From [Clostridium] leptum DSM 753 (lineage in GTDB: Bacteria; Bacillota; Clostridia; Oscillospirales; Acutalibacteraceae), in NCBI GenBank assembly GCA_000154345.1, contig DS480349.1:496001-560000 (forward strand): a stretch of 64,000 nt of DNA, in the 5' to 3' direction. Below the pieces are notes generated by a model. It saw nothing but the letters and a program-made list of their open reading frames with translations. It was not told the DNA's origin and did not search any database. The position numbers and the translations under genes were made by a program. Positions 34,040 to 43,579 of the stretch are shown one piece after another; within the stretch, counting starts at the first letter, position 1; the number at the start of each line of letters is the position of its first letter.

Positions 34040-34069
34040 AAAAGGAGCGCCCGGAACATATCCGGGCGC
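34040..34069 (-). terminator. Terminator of infC-rpmI-rplT
   Basis: GCGCCCGGA (34047-34055) with TCCGGGCGC (34061-34069), a perfect 9-bp stem with a 5-base loop, followed on the minus strand by TCCTTTT. It lies shortly after the rplT stop. Confidence 0.75.
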
Positions 34070-34082
34070 AATCCAAGCTTTT

Positions 34083-34436
34083 TTATAGAGCAGCCTTTGC
34101 CTTTTCCACCAGGCTGGTAAAAGCCGCCGGATCTGCGATTGCGATCTCAGAGAGCATCTTACGGTTCAGCTCGATGTTGGCTTTCTTCAGGCCGTTCATA
34201 AAGGTGGAATAATTCACGCCGTTGGCCTTGCAGGCGGCGGAAATACGGGTAATCCACAGACGGCGGAAATCGCGCTTTCTCTGCTTACGGCCGATATAAG
34301 CGTAATTGCCGGACTTCATAACGGCCTGTTTGGCCATCTTAAAATGACGGCTCTTGGAACCCCAGTAGCCCTTGGCCAGCTTTAAAATCTTCTTTCTTCT
34401 TTTGCGTGTTGCTAACGCACCCTTTACACGTGCCAT
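34083..34436 (-). CDS. rplT: 50S ribosomal protein L20
   Basis: A 117-residue basic protein binding 23S rRNA early in assembly. It starts MARVKGALATRKRRKKILKLAKG and continues NYAYIGRKQRKRDFRRLWITRI, both conserved. In Bacillus and E. coli L20 represses its own operon through the leader RNA, and a leader with a terminator is present here at 35231-35403. Confidence 0.98.
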   Translation of the reverse strand: MARVKGALATRKRRKKILKLAKGYWGSKSRHFKMAKQAVMKSGNYAYIGRKQRKRDFRRLWITRISAACKANGVNYSTFMNGLKKANIELNRKMLSEIAIADPAAFTSLVEKAKAAL

Positions 34437-34488
34437 TCTATCTTACCTCCAAATAATGGTTATTTTTCGTTCCGTAAACAGACTTTCC

Positions 34489-34686
34489 TTATTTATAAGG
34501 AACCAGACGCTTCACCTGAGCCACATTGGTCTTGTCGGCTACGGTTGTCTTTCTCAGGCCTCTTTTGCGCTTGGTGGTCTTTTTATTCAGAATGTGGGAC
34601 TTGTTAGCGTGGGCGCGGATTACTTTTCCGTTTTTAGAAAGCTTGAAGCGCTTCTTTGCGCCGCTGTGAGTTTTAATCTTAGGCAT
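34489..34686 (-). CDS. rpmI: 50S ribosomal protein L35
   Basis: A 65-residue basic protein: MPKIKTHSGAKKRFKLSKNGK at the start and KSHILNKKTTKRKRGLR are typical. It lies between infC and rplT in the invariant order. AGGAGG precedes the ATG. Confidence 0.98.
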   Translation of the reverse strand: MPKIKTHSGAKKRFKLSKNGKVIRAHANKSHILNKKTTKRKRGLRKTTVADKTNVAQVKRLVPYK

Positions 34687-34711
34687 GGTATTTGCTCCTC
34701 CTTAAATCATG

Positions 34712-35230
34712 TTACTTCTTCGGTTTTGGTGCAAGGAACATCAACATATTGCGTCCTTCCAGTTTGGCGGGTTTTTCAATGTTTGCGAATTCAGCGCAGG
34801 AATCCGCAAACTTCCGCATGATCTCATAGCCAAGCTCCGGATGGCCCATCTCACGGCCGCGAAAACGAATGGATACCTTTACCTTATCCCCTTCGCTTAT
34901 AAACCGCTTGGCGTGTCCCAGCTTGGTATTAAAATCATGGGTATCGATATTGAGGGAAAGCCTGATTTCCTTAATATCGACAATATGCTGATTCTTTCTG
35001 GCTTCCTTTTCCCGCTTGGCCTGTTCAAAGCGGTATTTCCCGTAGTCCATGATTTTGCAGACCGGCGGTTTCGCCATAGGGGAAATCTTAACCAGGTCAA
35101 GATTTTTTTCAGCCGCTTTATCAAGAGCCTCGCTGGCTGACATAATGCCCAACTGAGAACCGTCCGTGTCGATAATACGAAGTTCCTTATCCCGGATCTC
35201 GTCGTTGATCTGTAGTTCCTTGCTGCTGAT
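34712..35230 (-). CDS. infC: Translation initiation factor IF-3, AUC start codon
   Basis: IF-3 checks start-codon pairing and prevents early joining of subunits. The N-terminal domain starts ISSKELQINDEIRDKELRIID, and the C-terminal domain carries IRLSLNIDTHDFNTK and KVSIRFRGREMGHPELG. No ATG, GTG or TTG stands at the proper place. The family N-terminus begins at an ATC codon (35228-35230) with GGAGG 9 bases upstream, so an AUC start is the best reading (172 residues). The next in-frame ATG upstream would add 31 residues across the leader terminator. Non-AUG starts are known for infC and serve autoregulation. Confidence 0.93.
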   Translation of the reverse strand: MSSKELQINDEIRDKELRIIDTDGSQLGIMSASEALDKAAEKNLDLVKISPMAKPPVCKIMDYGKYRFEQAKREKEARKNQHIVDIKEIRLSLNIDTHDFNTKLGHAKRFISEGDKVKVSIRFRGREMGHPELGYEIMRKFADSCAEFANIEKPAKLEGRNMLMFLAPKPKK

Positions 35231-35403
35231 GGTTACGCACCTCCAAAATAACAAATAGTTGTGAAAAATACAAAGCGCGGACAGAATGCTCCGTCCGCGC
35301 ACAATACACCTAAAAACTCTCATGAAAGAAAGTATCTTTCCTGTATTGACCCATGCCGGACGAAACCCCACAGGTGAGAACACACTGCTCTGCTTTGTTG
35401 TAC
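35231..35403 (-). promoter_or_regulatory. Leader of infC-rpmI-rplT with attenuator (L20-leader type)
   Basis: The transcript from the promoter at 35410-35438 has a leader of about 170 bases before infC. Near its 3' end is a terminator: GCGCGGAC (35275-35282) pairing with GTCCGCGC (35293-35300), followed on the minus strand by TTTGTATTTTT. Upstream sequence contains further short complementary blocks that could form an anti-terminator. This layout matches the L20-controlled leader of Firmicutes; L20 binding is inferred. Confidence 0.75.
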
Positions 35404-35409
35404 CTTATT

Positions 35410-35438
35410 ACTTTATCAGACACTTTACGATTTGTCAA
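35410..35438 (-). promoter_or_regulatory. Promoter of infC-rpmI-rplT
   Basis: Minus strand: TTGACA, 17-base spacer, TAAAGT, about 180 bases before the infC start. Confidence 0.8.
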
Positions 35439-35546
35439 GATAAAATTTAAGAAAAGCTGTTGAATCATCCTCGAACGCAGAGGCGCGTGCTGACAGCGTT
35501 CCTATGAGCCCGCCTGGCTGTTCGGCTGTTCAGCACCGGCGCTTTT

Positions 35547-38500
35547 CTAATTTATCCGCACCGCTTCCCCCAGGGAGAAGGAATAAAGGTACTGCTCCGT
35601 TACCTTAAGTCCGGTGGTTTGCTCCAATGCCAGAGCGTAAAGGGAAAGCTGCCGGCAGTAACGGTTTTTAAGTTCCTGTTCTTCCTTCACATAATCGGTT
35701 TTATAGTCCACCAGAATCAAGCCGCCGTTTTCCTCAAACACACAGTCCACCGCTCCCTGGAGCACCACCGGTTCCCGGCCGTTTTGCCCTGTCAGGCCTG
35801 GATTGACTTCGCTGGCCGCAAGCTCCACGGTAAAACGGATTTCCCGCCGGAGGTTCTCAGACTGCTCCATCCGCCGGTAAAGCCCGCTTTGAAAAAAGCG
35901 CTCAATTTTTTTCAGGCTGACCGCTTCCGCCTGTTCCTGCGTCAAAAAGCCTTTTTCCAAAAGAAAGCGGAGCTGTTTCTCCGGATCCTGCTTCGCCAAT
36001 CGGTAATCCGCGAACTGCATATATAAGTGCAGCGCTGTGCCCCGCTCCGCCGGGGTCATGGTCTGACCGGTCAGGAACGCCGGGCGGGACATTGCGGCAT
36101 ATTCCTTTGCGTTTTCCTTTCCCGCAAGCTCGGAGGCCGCCACCTTAGCCGGGACGGATTTCAGCGCTTCTCCGGGATAAACGAAGGAAAAACGCTTTTG
36201 CAGGAGCGCTGTCAGTTCGGGATCAGCCTGTATCTGACGGCGTTTTTCCGTCTCGCCGCTTACCGTTTCCTGCTGTTCCCGCACGGGATTCAAAAGGATT
36301 TTCCAATTTTCTCCCTCAGTCAGCATGACGCCGGGAAGCACCCCCGCTTTTTCCCGCAGCCCGCCGCCGCTGGGATGCCTTAAGGCGCAGGAAAGAATCC
36401 AGTCGGAAAAGGACCCGGCGCTCCGCACTACATAGGGGGAGATAGCCTTGCTGTCCGTCAGCTGAGCGCCTAATTTTCCCAGGGTTTTTACCGGATCGTC
36501 CAGGGAGGTCAGCATCACCAGCTTTTCCTTGGCCCTGGTCATGGCCACGTACAGCACTCGGAGTTCCTCGCTCATCCCGCCCCGCTCGATCTCCAGAGAC
36601 ACCGCTTCTCTGGGCATGGTGTCGTATTGAACCGTCATAGTTTCATCCCGCAGCTTCATTCCCAGGCCCAGAGCCGGATGCAGGAGGATGTCCTCCCTGC
36701 GCTTATTAAACTGACGGGCAGTATTGGCTAAAATGCAAATTGGGAACTCCAGTCCCTTGGATTTATGAATACTCATCACCCGAACCACGTTGGCGCTCTC
36801 AGAAAGAGCCGCCGCGGGAGCCAGGTCGGAGTCCTGCTCCTGAAGTCTGTCGATAAAACGGATAAAGCCGGAAAGCCCCTGGTATCCAGAGCCCTCATAG
36901 TCACGGGCGTATTTCATCAGCAGCCGGAGATTGTTCAGCCGTAAATCTCCCTGGCGCATGGCCTGGGCAACCGCCGGATATCCGGTAGCCTCGTAAAGCC
37001 GCTGAATCAGCCGGTCCGCCGGCAGAGTAGCCGCCAGCCTACGAAAAGCCTCCGTATGCTCTAAAAACCTGTGGCACCTGGCGCCCAAGACGTCAGGACG
37101 CTCCGCAGCGTCCTTTAATGCAAAATAAAAAGCGTCTCCCTTGCGGGCCATTCGGATTTGAGCCAGGTCATCCGGCGTAAAGCCCCAGATCGGGCTGATC
37201 AGAACGGAAAGCAGCGGGATATCCTGCACCGGGTTGTCAAGCACCCGCAGATAGGACAGGGCCACGGATACCTCCGGCGTGCCGAAAAACGTGCCCGCCG
37301 TATCCGACCAGGCGGGAATTCCCATTTCCCGCAGCTTCGCGGCGTAAACGCCGCCGTGAGCGTTTGCGTTGCGGATCAGCACACAGAAATCCCGGTAAGC
37401 CGCGGGGCGCTGTTTTCCGCCGTCCTGCACAAGTTCCCCATTGCGCACCATGGAAGCGATCAGGCTGCCGATATATTCCGCCTCCAGGGTATCCATATCC
37501 GCCCCCTTGGGAAGGGTCAGGATATGAAGCTCCGTATCCGCCTCCTCCCGCTCCGGGTAAGAAGCGCCGGGCGTCAGTTCTTCCTCCCCGGTGTACTCCA
37601 TCTCGCCCATTTCCACAGACATAAGCTGACGAAACACAAAATTCACCCCGTCGGTGACACCGTGCCGGCTGCGGAAGTTTCTATCCAAATTCACCTTGGC
37701 GGAATACTCATTTTTTTCGGGGTCATAGTCCGGATAACTGGCCTTTCGCCGTAAAAAGATCTCCGGCATGGCCTGACGGAAACGGTAAATGCTCTGCTTT
37801 ACGTCTCCCACCATAAAAAGGTTTTTCTCCTCCCGGCTGATCGCTCGGAAGATCATATCCTGGGCCTCATTGGTATCCTGATACTCATCCACCATTACCT
37901 CGTCGAAGCTTTCCGCCAAAAGCCGGGCATCCTCGGTCCGCCGCCATCCTTCTTCCGTCTGCCGGACCAGAAGCCGCAGCGCCCAGTGCTCCAAATCCCC
38001 AAAATCCGCCAAACGCTTCTGCTGCTTTTTCTCGTCCAGCCTTCGGGAGAACCGCTTAACCGCGCCGAATAATTCACTCACAACAGGCACCAGCCTGCGG
38101 ATATCCTGCCGGCATTTTTCCTCATCCTCCTGAAATAAGGACGCCAGCTTTTTAAACACGCTTTTGACAGTATCCCGGCTGCCGGCGATCCGCAGCTTAA
38201 GGGGATCGTCGCGATAGCCTCTCAGTGCCTTCAGCTTAGCGAAGCCAAAAGCCCGAACCCCGGCAGCGATGCGGTTCCAATCCTTGGATACGATTCTGTC
38301 CCGCAGCTCCTCCAGGGATGACAAATCCTCCAAAAAGGCCTCGCGATACGCCGCGGATATTTTTTCATCATCCTCCATCACGGAAAGAGAATTTTGGGTC
38401 AGCGCCGCCATGTAGTCCACGGCGCTTTGGGCATAATCCAATATGATTTTTCCCCACTGGGTCTCGCCTGCCGGAAGATCCGCCCGGTACATGGCTTCCT

Positions 38501-39086
38501 TTTCGTCCAGCCACCGTTCCGGAAAAGGATGAGACCGGATAAAATCATATAAAGTTTCAACCGTTTCCATCAGCCGGCGGTCATCCCGCCCAAAGCTGAA
38601 AGCGTCGGAAAGGCCTTGAAAGCTTCCGTCCTCCTTGGCGTACAGCTCCTCCATGACCTCATCCATCGCCTCCTGGCGGAGAAGGGTCATTTCAGCGGAA
38701 TCGGAAATCCGGAAATCCGGAGAGATATCCAGCTTATAGAAATTTTCCCGCACCAGCTCATTGCAAAAGCTGTGAATCGTGCTGATATGGGCGCGGTTCA
38801 GCAGAATCTGCTGGCGCTGAAGCTGGGCGTTCGCCGGATCTGCCTGCAAAAGCTCTCCGATAGCCGCTGAAATCCTCTCTTTCATTTCCGCAGCGGCGGC
38901 ATTGGTAAAGGTGACAATCAACAGCCGGTCGGCGTCGCAAGGCCTCTCAGGGTCGGTCAGCCGCTCGATCACCCGTTGCACCAAAACCGCCGTTTTCCCG
39001 CTGCCCGCCGCCGCGGAAACCAGCAGGCTTCCATTTCTGGCGGAGATGGCCCACCGCTGGCTTTCAGTCCAATTTCGTTTGCTCAT
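35547..39086 (-). CDS. addA: AddA helicase-nuclease subunit
   Basis: ATP-dependent subunit of the AddAB double-strand break resection enzyme (1179 residues). UvrD-type helicase: Walker A SAAAGSGKTAVL near residue 30, Walker B VDEYQDTN near 400, VMSIHKSKGLEFPIC and LYVAMTRAKEKL. The C-terminal RecB-type nuclease ends with GAVDCVFEENGGLILVDYKTD, carrying the catalytic Asp and Lys. Its start overlaps the end of addB by 23 bases, so the two are translationally coupled. Confidence 0.97.
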   Translation of the reverse strand: MSKRNWTESQRWAISARNGSLLVSAAAGSGKTAVLVQRVIERLTDPERPCDADRLLIVTFTNAAAAEMKERISAAIGELLQADPANAQLQRQQILLNRAHISTIHSFCNELVRENFYKLDISPDFRISDSAEMTLLRQEAMDEVMEELYAKEDGSFQGLSDAFSFGRDDRRLMETVETLYDFIRSHPFPERWLDEKEAMYRADLPAGETQWGKIILDYAQSAVDYMAALTQNSLSVMEDDEKISAAYREAFLEDLSSLEELRDRIVSKDWNRIAAGVRAFGFAKLKALRGYRDDPLKLRIAGSRDTVKSVFKKLASLFQEDEEKCRQDIRRLVPVVSELFGAVKRFSRRLDEKKQQKRLADFGDLEHWALRLLVRQTEEGWRRTEDARLLAESFDEVMVDEYQDTNEAQDMIFRAISREEKNLFMVGDVKQSIYRFRQAMPEIFLRRKASYPDYDPEKNEYSAKVNLDRNFRSRHGVTDGVNFVFRQLMSVEMGEMEYTGEEELTPGASYPEREEADTELHILTLPKGADMDTLEAEYIGSLIASMVRNGELVQDGGKQRPAAYRDFCVLIRNANAHGGVYAAKLREMGIPAWSDTAGTFFGTPEVSVALSYLRVLDNPVQDIPLLSVLISPIWGFTPDDLAQIRMARKGDAFYFALKDAAERPDVLGARCHRFLEHTEAFRRLAATLPADRLIQRLYEATGYPAVAQAMRQGDLRLNNLRLLMKYARDYEGSGYQGLSGFIRFIDRLQEQDSDLAPAAALSESANVVRVMSIHKSKGLEFPICILANTARQFNKRREDILLHPALGLGMKLRDETMTVQYDTMPREAVSLEIERGGMSEELRVLYVAMTRAKEKLVMLTSLDDPVKTLGKLGAQLTDSKAISPYVVRSAGSFSDWILSCALRHPSGGGLREKAGVLPGVMLTEGENWKILLNPVREQQETVSGETEKRRQIQADPELTALLQKRFSFVYPGEALKSVPAKVAASELAGKENAKEYAAMSRPAFLTGQTMTPAERGTALHLYMQFADYRLAKQDPEKQLRFLLEKGFLTQEQAEAVSLKKIERFFQSGLYRRMEQSENLRREIRFTVELAASEVNPGLTGQNGREPVVLQGAVDCVFEENGGLILVDYKTDYVKEEQELKNRYCRQLSLYALALEQTTGLKVTEQYLYSFSLGEAVRIN

Positions 39087-42000
39087 AGGCCTCCTCCTTT
39101 TCCTGCGCTTCCTCCTGAACCGCAGCCATCACCTGGTTCCGGTCCAGCTTCTCGACCAGCCTGCTTCTTCCCTCCGGCTCATGGCCGCACACCGGGCCGT
39201 AGGGGCAATAGGCGCAGGCGTCGTATTCTCCGGCGGCTGGTTCGGCATCCACGTCTCCCTGTCGCAGAGAGCAGGCCATATCCACCACCAGCTTTTCCAT
39301 TTTCTTGGTTAAGGCCCCAAGCTGAGCCAGGTTCGCCACGCTGTCCAGCTTGGCGGGCTCCCCGTTCTTCAGGGCCACCGGAATAAACACGCCCTGGGCC
39401 TGCTTTTCCATGCCGGTGATCACTTCGGGATCATCCAGCACCAAACCGTTCATCCGCAGCTTTTTATCTCTTTCCTTTTCCAGCTTCTCGCCGCTGTCCC
39501 CCCACTGGGCGGAAACAGACGGCCTCGCCGCGGGGACGTATAGGATTCCCGCCGGAAGGACGCTTCCGTAACGGCTTTTTCCATTTTTCCAAACCGTATC
39601 TAAATATAGCAGCATCTGCATATTCAAGCCATACAGCACATCGGAAAGCTTAAAATCCTTACTGCCGGTTTTATAATCCACCACTCTTATGTATTTCCCG
39701 GAGGGCTTTTCCATCACATCCACCCGGTCGATCTTTCCCTCCACGGAAATCTGGCCTCCGCCCGGGATTTCCAGCACCAGAGGCTCCAGCTCCTTTCCTT
39801 TCCCGATGGACAACTCAAAATCCGCCGGCACAAAATCGCTTTGCGCCAGCTCCTTTCCCAGATGGGAAAGGAGCATTTGGGCCGTATCCGCCAGCCGCGC
39901 TAACAGATATCGGAAGCGGGGAGATTTTTCTTCCCATCCCCCCAGGTTTGTTTCCACATAACTATCTAAAAGCCTGCGGATTTCCGCAAGCAGCTCCTGC
40001 TTTTTCATGGATGCCAGAGTCTCTCCGCTGAAAGCCCGGAGCATATTTTCCAGCAGGTAGTGCATCACGCTTCCGTATTCCAAAGCGTCGAACACCGCCG
40101 GCTTTCTTTCCTTCGCTCCCAGGCCGTACCGGCAGAAATACTGGAAGCGGCATAGATAATACTTTTCAATCTGCGAGGCGGAAACCCGCAGATTGGAGCC
40201 GAACAGCTTTTGAGCGTTCTCAGGATTTTGAAAGGCGATAGGCTCTTCTGAGGCCGCCCGGCCGACGGCCTCCAAACGATCCTGATATTCCGGCAGGCCG
40301 CCGAAATAGCGCTTTAGGGTTTCCTCTCTTTCCGATGGCTCCCGCCACAGACTGGCGGCAAGCTCAAAAGCGGGCTCCGGCGACCAGAGCAAATCAGAGA
40401 AAGCCTCCTGGGAGCGATCCGCCACCGGACATTCGGGGAAAATCTTCCGAACCTCCCGCACCAGGGAGGATGGCGATCTCGCCCCGCCGGACAGGTCGGA
40501 GCTGGCATAGGAGACGAACAGCCTCTCCGAGGGGGAAACCGCCGCCATATAGGCCAGGTATCTTTCCTCTACAGCCAGCTTTTCCAGGGAATCGTATAGA
40601 GGCAGGCCCATGGAGATCATCAGCCGCCGCTCCGCGTCGCTGAAAACGCCGGCGGACACCGGCGTCCGGGGGAACTCCCCTTCTTCCGCGCCGATCAGGA
40701 ACACCGCTCTTGGGGCGGCAGGCCGGGAACGGTCCGCGCCGCCTACCGAAACCTCATCTACTCCCTGGGGAATAAAAGCGATCTCCTCGCTTTGCACCAC
40801 CAGCTGAAACAGCTCCGACCACCGTCTGGGAGACAAATGCTGCTCCTTCAGTACCAGGGCCATTTGATCCAGAATTTCCATCAGCATGTCCCACAGGCGG
40901 ATTTGCTCCTGGGCAAGGTTCCATTCTCCCATATTTTCCAATTCGTCGGCCATCCGCCGGATATTCTGGGCCGCGTTCAGGCGTTCTAAAAGCTGGTAAA
41001 CTCCATAGGCGATGCCTTTTCCTGTTCCGGAACGCAGGCTTTCCTCAAATTGAGCCAGCGGCTCCATAACCGTTTCACGCAGCCGGTTTAGCCCTTCCAG
41101 CTTTTTTTGATCCTCTTCCGTCATTTCCGGAGAAAATCCCCTGGGATGCATGGTAAACGGCTCCAGCCACCGCCTGCCGCTGAGATTCCACAAAAGCGCG
41201 TAATTTTCCAGCGCAGCGATTTCCTCTGTCTGAAGCTCCGTCAATCCGGTCTTTAGCAAACGGAAAAGCTCGTCGGACCGATAGCCGCTCTGAACACATT
41301 CCAAGGCGCTGAGAACCAGTGTCATCAGGGGTTTTTCCTCCAAAGGCTCCGGCTGATCCATAAAATAGGGAATCCCATAGCTTTCCAGGGCGGCATCCAG
41401 AACGCCCCGGTAAGACTCCGTTTCCCTAGCGATCACCGTGATCTCCCGGTAACGGTAGCCTTCCTCCTGGACCAGCTTTTGAATCCGGCGCGCGACAAAA
41501 TCCGCCTCCTCGTAAATATCCGAGGCGTTATAAAGGACAATATGCCCGGGAACCTCCCCGCTTTCCAGCCTCTCCTGGCGGTAAATCACCTGCTCCAGAA
41601 GCTTCAGTTCCTCATTTTGAAACCTTTTTCCATGGGGCAGCCGGATCGGCGGCGCCAATGGAATATGATAATCTTTGGTGATCCGCCTGAGCTGGCGCAC
41701 GGTTTTCTTTACCGGGGAAAACAGCCCCATGCCGTTATCCTTTGCCGGATCCTGGTCCACACAAACGGAAATCACGGTTTCCTTGGCCTGGCGCAGAACC
41801 AAGGACAGCACCTCCAGCTCCTGCGCTGTAAATCCGGCAAAAGCGTCCACCATCACCGTATATCCCTTAAAAAAGGGGGTGACCTCCAAAACATTTTTCA
41901 GCCTGGTCAGGTCATCCAGGGGATCTATGTAGCTTTGGGAAACCAACGCCTCATAGGCGGCCATCACCAGACCGGTTTCCCGTATTTTTTTCCTTAGATT

Positions 42001-42441
42001 TCCCTCCTCCAGGCGGTCCGCAGCGGCCTTTAGATCCTCCGGCCGGATGCCGCACATTTTAAATTCCTTCAGCGCCGACAGCATCAGCTCCACCAATTCT
42101 CGGGAGCCGCTCTGCTTTTGATAAAGAACCAGCTCCTCTTTTACCTGGCTCAGCGCCAGGCTCATCAAAATGCTTCTTCCGCTGTCGTTCAGCCGCCGTC
42201 CCGCCAGGCCGCCGGTTTGGCGCATCACCAGATCTACCATTCTGGTAAAGCTGGTAACTGTGATTCTCCCCGCCTCCTTCGGTCCCATCAGGCGGAGCAT
42301 CGCTCGTTCGTTTTCAAATGAGTTCTGCTCCGGCACCAACAGCAGCAGCTTCTCTTCCCCTGTTTTTGCTTTCTCCATCAGCATATGCCGAATCGTATCC
42401 GTCTTTCCGCTGCCTGAGGTTCCCTCGACAAATTGCAGCAT
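39064..42441 (-). CDS. addB: AddB nuclease subunit
   Basis: Partner of AddA (1125 residues). The N-terminal P-loop reads GTSGSGKTD (about 7-15) in an otherwise inactive helicase fold that scans for Chi. The C-terminal nuclease has RVDVMEKPSGKYIRVVDYKTG. The iron-sulfur staple is visible as the cysteine of YYLCRFQYF and a late CAYCPYGPVC (C-X2-C-X5-C). AGGTGGAGCA precedes the ATG. First gene of the addB-addA pair. Confidence 0.96.
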   Translation of the reverse strand: MLQFVEGTSGSGKTDTIRHMLMEKAKTGEEKLLLLVPEQNSFENERAMLRLMGPKEAGRITVTSFTRMVDLVMRQTGGLAGRRLNDSGRSILMSLALSQVKEELVLYQKQSGSRELVELMLSALKEFKMCGIRPEDLKAAADRLEEGNLRKKIRETGLVMAAYEALVSQSYIDPLDDLTRLKNVLEVTPFFKGYTVMVDAFAGFTAQELEVLSLVLRQAKETVISVCVDQDPAKDNGMGLFSPVKKTVRQLRRITKDYHIPLAPPIRLPHGKRFQNEELKLLEQVIYRQERLESGEVPGHIVLYNASDIYEEADFVARRIQKLVQEEGYRYREITVIARETESYRGVLDAALESYGIPYFMDQPEPLEEKPLMTLVLSALECVQSGYRSDELFRLLKTGLTELQTEEIAALENYALLWNLSGRRWLEPFTMHPRGFSPEMTEEDQKKLEGLNRLRETVMEPLAQFEESLRSGTGKGIAYGVYQLLERLNAAQNIRRMADELENMGEWNLAQEQIRLWDMLMEILDQMALVLKEQHLSPRRWSELFQLVVQSEEIAFIPQGVDEVSVGGADRSRPAAPRAVFLIGAEEGEFPRTPVSAGVFSDAERRLMISMGLPLYDSLEKLAVEERYLAYMAAVSPSERLFVSYASSDLSGGARSPSSLVREVRKIFPECPVADRSQEAFSDLLWSPEPAFELAASLWREPSEREETLKRYFGGLPEYQDRLEAVGRAASEEPIAFQNPENAQKLFGSNLRVSASQIEKYYLCRFQYFCRYGLGAKERKPAVFDALEYGSVMHYLLENMLRAFSGETLASMKKQELLAEIRRLLDSYVETNLGGWEEKSPRFRYLLARLADTAQMLLSHLGKELAQSDFVPADFELSIGKGKELEPLVLEIPGGGQISVEGKIDRVDVMEKPSGKYIRVVDYKTGSKDFKLSDVLYGLNMQMLLYLDTVWKNGKSRYGSVLPAGILYVPAARPSVSAQWGDSGEKLEKERDKKLRMNGLVLDDPEVITGMEKQAQGVFIPVALKNGEPAKLDSVANLAQLGALTKKMEKLVVDMACSLRQGDVDAEPAAGEYDACAYCPYGPVCGHEPEGRSRLVEKLDRNQVMAAVQEEAQEKEEAYEQTKLD

Positions 42442-42864
42442 TGCTCCACCTCCGTTTTCTGTTTCTCCTATCAGTTAAAGCTTTTCCGGCTGCCAATGCT
42501 TTCAGCCTTTCCATAAAATGATTAAGTAAGCGCCTGACGCGCCAGAGGCCGTTTCAGACAGGTTTCATTTCTATAAATCCGCAAAACATTTCATTTTTAT
42601 ATTTTATCTAATAAAAATAGGGAAAAGAAGCGGCTCTAGCACGCCTGACCGAACGCCGCAGCACAGCGGCTACAGACACGTTCTTCTGCCCGCGGCGAAT
42701 CCCGAATTTTCTACCGTCATCGAGAGAGCCGCCAGGCCATCCCGAAAGCCGGATACGGCCAAAGGGTTCGGCTTTTGAGGACACGGCCTATTCCCTCCAT
42801 TTGTTTCCGGCGCTGACGCTTTCCATAGCGCGAGATTATTATAGCATATTTTCGCCGGGAAAAG
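42442..42864. other. 423-base gap between addB and spoIIR, no gene supported
   Basis: The gap is GC-rich for an intergenic stretch. A TATAAT on the minus strand (42838-42843) has a poor -35, so a promoter toward addB is only possible. A 58-codon GTG frame (42608-42784, minus) follows a GGAGGG, but its Arg/Gly-rich product resembles nothing I know. A short promoter-proximal small RNA cannot be excluded. Confidence 0.5.
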
Positions 42865-43512
42865 CTATCGGTCCTGAAACCAATTTTTGACTTTCTCAAA
42901 CAGCTCCACCGCGAAAAATTTCACCTGGTATTTATCGCCGTTTTCTACTACTTCCATCTGGGACTCGCTGAGCACGTCGTTAAGCTCCTGGCTTTCTTCC
43001 GCCGCCGGCAGGCACATGGGCGGGAACATGACGCACCACCAGTTATGGCCCTCAGCCTCTCCGATCGTGATTCTCAAGGCGTCATAGCAGCCGGCGGGCA
43101 GCGTTACGGTTTCGTATTCCCGGGTATCGAAAAACATATTGGTAATTTCCGCTTTTACCGGATAATCGTAGCCCTGGCGGTAAACCTCATCCTGAGCGGC
43201 CTGACACAGCTCCTGTAAATGGGCGGCGGCTAAGGCTTCTGCCTCTTCCCGGGTCTGAGCATTCTGAAATAATCCCTCGGAATATTCCAAAACCCGGTCC
43301 CGGACCTTTAATTTCAACGCCTGATCCTCCTGAGAATCGGAATTGGCCAGCACATGGAACCGGAACACCTGGTTTTCAATCGCCTCGCACTGGCCGGAAA
43401 AGCCCGTCATAGTAAGTAAAAAGCTGAGAAGCAGGCCCAGAAGCAGTGATTTTTCCAGCACTGACAAATATGTTTTCTTTTTCGAGAACAAGGGCTTCCT
43501 CAAAGATTTCAT
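42865..43512 (-). CDS. spoIIR: Stage II sporulation protein R
   Basis: Secreted forespore signal that activates the SpoIIGA protease and hence sigma E in the mother cell. Of 215 residues, one hydrophobic segment (about 17-38) serves as signal or anchor. The family core follows: FRFHVLANSDSQEDQALKLKVRDRVLEY, then NWWCVMFPPMCLP. I chose ATG at 43512 because AAAGGA lies 11-16 bases upstream; a TTG one codon earlier is also possible. The ribosome site lies inside the 3' arm of a terminator hairpin. Expression under sigma F is family knowledge. Confidence 0.95.
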   Translation of the reverse strand: MKSLRKPLFSKKKTYLSVLEKSLLLGLLLSFLLTMTGFSGQCEAIENQVFRFHVLANSDSQEDQALKLKVRDRVLEYSEGLFQNAQTREEAEALAAAHLQELCQAAQDEVYRQGYDYPVKAEITNMFFDTREYETVTLPAGCYDALRITIGEAEGHNWWCVMFPPMCLPAAEESQELNDVLSESQMEVVENGDKYQVKFFAVELFEKVKNWFQDR

Positions 43513-43557
43513 CAAAAAAACCGTCCTTTCAAACATTTCTGTCTGAGTATGGACGGT
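43513..43557 (-). terminator. Intrinsic terminator between ispE and spoIIR, covering the spoIIR ribosome site
   Basis: Minus strand: ACCGTCC (43557-43551) pairs with GGACGGT (43526-43520), followed by a run of seven Ts that ends one base before the spoIIR ATG. The AAAGGA ribosome site of spoIIR is partly in the 3' arm. Transcripts from ispE would either stop here or carry a masked ribosome site. Confidence 0.75.
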
Positions 43558-43579
43558 TTTTTCCATTTTTATACAAGCG

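Noticed and set aside
42608..42784. 58-codon GTG frame on minus between addB and spoIIR, with GGAGGG upstream
   Set aside because: The product is Arg/Gly-rich without recognisable features and the promoter is weak. Kept only as a note in the gap entry.
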